Origin: an uncultured Prevotella sp.
GTDB taxonomy: Bacteria; Bacteroidota; Bacteroidia; Bacteroidales; Bacteroidaceae
Length of the DNA: 16,616 bases
Reading direction: 5' to 3'
NCBI GenBank assembly: GCA_900543155.1
Contig: UQQN01000050.1
Span: forward strand, 1-16,616
Within the stretch, counting starts at the first letter, position 1, and each line of letters begins with the position of its first letter. Below the pieces are notes generated by a model, which searched no databases, was not told the DNA's origin, and saw only the letters and a list, made by a program, of their open reading frames with translations. Shown in pieces: positions 14,921 to 16,616 of this stretch. Both the position numbers and the translations under genes were made by a program.

Positions 14921-16228
14921 ATGATTATTGAAAATGTTCATGCAAGAGAAATTTTGGATTCTCGCGGCAATCCTACAGTAGAGGTTGAGGTCTCATTAAA
15001 GTCTGGAGTTGTTGGTCGTGCATCAGTTCCATCTGGCGCATCAACAGGTGAGAATGAGGCTTTGGAACTTCGTGATGGCGACAAGAGTCGTTATTGTGGC
15101 AAGGGGGTATTAAAGGCTGTAGAGAATGTGAATAACGTGATTGCACCAGCTTTGGTTGGATTCTCAGCCTTGGAGCAGCGCGCCATCGACTATAAGATGT
15201 TGGAACTGGATGGCACTAAGACTAAGTCGAACTTGGGTGCCAATGCTATTCTTGGCGTATCGCTTGCTGTGGCTCATGCTGCTGCCGAGTATCTCCACAT
15301 CCCATTGTATCGCTACATCGGTGGTTGCAACACTTACACTCTTCCTGTTCCTATGATGAATATCATCAATGGTGGTGCTCACTCTGATGCTCCAATTGCT
15401 TTCCAGGAGTTTATGATTCGTCCTGTGGGTGCTCCTAATGAGAAAGAGGCTATCCGTATGGGTGCAGAGGTGTTCCATGCCTTGGCTAAGCTCTTGAAGA
15501 GCCGCGGACTTTCTACTGCCGTTGGCGACGAGGGTGGTTTTGCTCCTGCACTTAATGGTATAGAGGATGCGCTTGATAGCATCTGTCAGGCAATCAAGGA
15601 TGCTGGATATGAGCCAGGTAAGGACGTTAAGATTGCCATGGACTGCGCTGCCAGCGAGTTTGCTGTTCAGGAGAATGGTGAGTGGTATTACGATTATCGA
15701 CAGTTGAAGGATGGTAAGAAGAAAGATCCTAACGGCAAGAAACTAACAGCTGCTGAGCAAATAAAATTCTTGGAAGAACTGATTACCAAATATCCTATCG
15801 ATTCTATCGAGGATGGTCTTGACGAGAACGATTGGGACAACTGGGTGAAGCTTACAGCTGCCATTGGCGATCGTTGCCAGTTGGTTGGTGACGACCTCTT
15901 TGTTACTAATGTGAAGTTCTTGGAGAAGGGTATCAAGATGGGCGCTGCTAACTCTATCCTTATTAAGGTGAACCAGATTGGTTCGCTTACTGAAACTTTG
16001 GATGCTATAGAGATGGCTCATCGTCATGGCTACACCACTGTTACATCACACCGTTCAGGTGAAACAGAGGATACAACAATCGCCGACATCGCTGTGGCAA
16101 CCAACTCTGGTCAGATCAAGACTGGTTCGATGAGCCGTACCGACCGTATGGCAAAGTACAACCAGCTTATCCGTATCGAAGAGCAGTTAGGAAATAATGC
16201 TGCTTACGGTTACAAGAAGTTGAAATAG
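14921..16228 (+). CDS. eno: Enolase (phosphopyruvate hydratase)
   Basis: A protein of 435 residues, full length. It converts 2-phosphoglycerate to phosphoenolpyruvate in glycolysis, in the cytoplasm, with Mg2+. Visible conserved parts are the N-terminal AREILDSRGNPTVEVEV, the mobile loop SGASTGENEALELRDGD, FQEFM (Glu163) and GDEGGFAP (Glu204, catalytic type). The metal ligands lie in IAMDC, SIEDGL and VGDDLFVTN. The signature LIKVNQIGSLTET and the loop SHRSGETEDT complete the active site. GEN replaces the more common GEH in the mobile loop. The gene is alone between its own promoter and a strong terminator. Confidence 0.99.
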   Translation: MIIENVHAREILDSRGNPTVEVEVSLKSGVVGRASVPSGASTGENEALELRDGDKSRYCGKGVLKAVENVNNVIAPALVGFSALEQRAIDYKMLELDGTKTKSNLGANAILGVSLAVAHAAAEYLHIPLYRYIGGCNTYTLPVPMMNIINGGAHSDAPIAFQEFMIRPVGAPNEKEAIRMGAEVFHALAKLLKSRGLSTAVGDEGGFAPALNGIEDALDSICQAIKDAGYEPGKDVKIAMDCAASEFAVQENGEWYYDYRQLKDGKKKDPNGKKLTAAEQIKFLEELITKYPIDSIEDGLDENDWDNWVKLTAAIGDRCQLVGDDLFVTNVKFLEKGIKMGAANSILIKVNQIGSLTETLDAIEMAHRHGYTTVTSHRSGETEDTTIADIAVATNSGQIKTGSMSRTDRMAKYNQLIRIEEQLGNNAAYGYKKLK

Positions 16229-16266
16229 ACTATATTAATTATAGAATAAATCATAATCGTTTTTAT

Positions 16267-16305
16267 GGGCATGAACAACAGAGATGGTTGATCATGCCCT
16301 TTTTT
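16267..16305 (+). terminator. Intrinsic terminator of eno
   Basis: GGGCATGA (16267-16274) pairs perfectly with TCATGCCC (16292-16299), and CAAC (16276-16279) with GTTG (16287-16290) across one A-A mismatch. Six T follow directly. It starts 38 nt after the eno stop codon. Confidence 0.9.
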
Positions 16306-16424
16306 AGTATCGGTGTCTGTTGGGTTGGGGAACTGTGCAAAGTTGGTGACGAACAGGTTTTCGGTAGCTATACGAGCATCATTGCAACAGAAAGTATTTT
16401 GTTTATTTATCCTGATCAAGAAAC

Positions 16425-16439
16425 TCAAGGCGAACTTGA
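16425..16439 (-). terminator. Weak hairpin after the cupin gene
   Basis: In leftward RNA TCAAG-TTCGC-CTTGA folds 7 nt after the cupin stop and is followed by GTTTCTT. The stem is only 5 bp and the T-tract is broken, so this is a tentative terminator. Confidence 0.3.
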
Positions 16440-16446
16440 ATTATTG

Positions 16447-16616
16447 TTATTTTATCTTGTTATATTCCTCATCGCTCACAGCCTCCTGCCACTCGTTGGA
16501 TGTGTTCTCGCCAGGTATTTCAAAGGCGAGGTGGGCAAACCAGTTGTCTTTTGCGGCACCATGCCAATGCTTCACGTTGGCAGGAATATGGATGACTGTG
16601 CCGGGGAGGATTTCCT
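16447..16616 (-). CDS. Cupin-domain protein, C-terminal part (cut by window edge)
   Basis: Only the last 55 residues are inside the window; the 5' end lies beyond 16616. The visible part reads GTVIHIPANVKHWHGA, then WFAHLAFEIPGENTSNEW and a short acidic-basic tail. This is the second cupin motif (G-x5-P-x4-H-x3) with the metal-type histidines of HWH. Small single-cupin proteins of this kind often accompany carboxymuconolactone decarboxylase-like proteins or act as metal-dependent isomerases or oxygenases; the exact role cannot be given from a fragment. The stop TAA is at 16449-16447. It converges with eno. Confidence 0.85.
   Translation of the reverse strand, partial: EILPGTVIHIPANVKHWHGAAKDNWFAHLAFEIPGENTSNEWQEAVSDEEYNKIK

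Noticed and set aside
16210..16428. 72-codon open frame on the minus strand between eno and the cupin gene
   Set aside because: It overlaps the end of eno and runs through the eno terminator hairpin; I recognise no family in it.
1..16616. CRISPR array, tRNA, rRNA or complete insertion sequence
   Set aside because: No regularly spaced repeats, cloverleaf-like sequences, ribosomal sequences or transposase frames were recognised.

Overview
The window looks like chromosomal DNA of a member of the Bacteroidota, most likely a Prevotella/Segatella-type organism. The genus is an inference from overall protein resemblance. The phylum is better supported: coding DNA is moderate to low in GC, intergenic DNA is AT-rich, Shine-Dalgarno sequences are weak, and four genes or operons have upstream matches to the Bacteroidota sigma-factor -7 box (TAnnTTTG), as does one point near the left edge. 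No tRNA, rRNA, CRISPR array or transposase gene was found.

Left block (1-3217, transcribed leftward): a three-gene metal-type operon. The first gene is a small AraC-type regulator with an MxCxxC metal-binding head. The second is a TonB-dependent outer-membrane receptor and the third a secreted heavy-metal-associated (HMA) protein. The operon ends in a long, nearly perfect inverted repeat (198-282). A further leftward promoter (72-102) serves a gene outside the window.

Centre (3695-10902, transcribed rightward): a compact four-gene anti-phage operon. A Type III DNA methyltransferase (mod) and Type III restriction helicase/nuclease (res) flank an ABC-type ATPase and an HNH endonuclease that look like PtuA and PtuB of Septu. 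The spacings are 13 nt, a 4-nt ATGA overlap, and 5 nt. The ATPase/HNH pair, above all the HNH gene, is more AT-rich in the segments I counted than mod and res, which suggests one defence system was inserted inside another. This is the most interesting part of the window. About 450 bp of AT-rich DNA after res holds strongly structured inverted repeats, one of which could be a small structured RNA.

Right block: a secreted PepSY-like protein and a Kup potassium transporter, both leftward. They are followed by a hairpin terminator, a 181-bp MITE-like inverted-repeat element and the remains of an UlaG-like metallo-beta-lactamase-fold gene. Then come enolase (rightward, with a good promoter and terminator) and, cut by the right edge, the 3' end of a leftward cupin gene. 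This block is mostly housekeeping, apart from the MITE-like element and the pseudogene.
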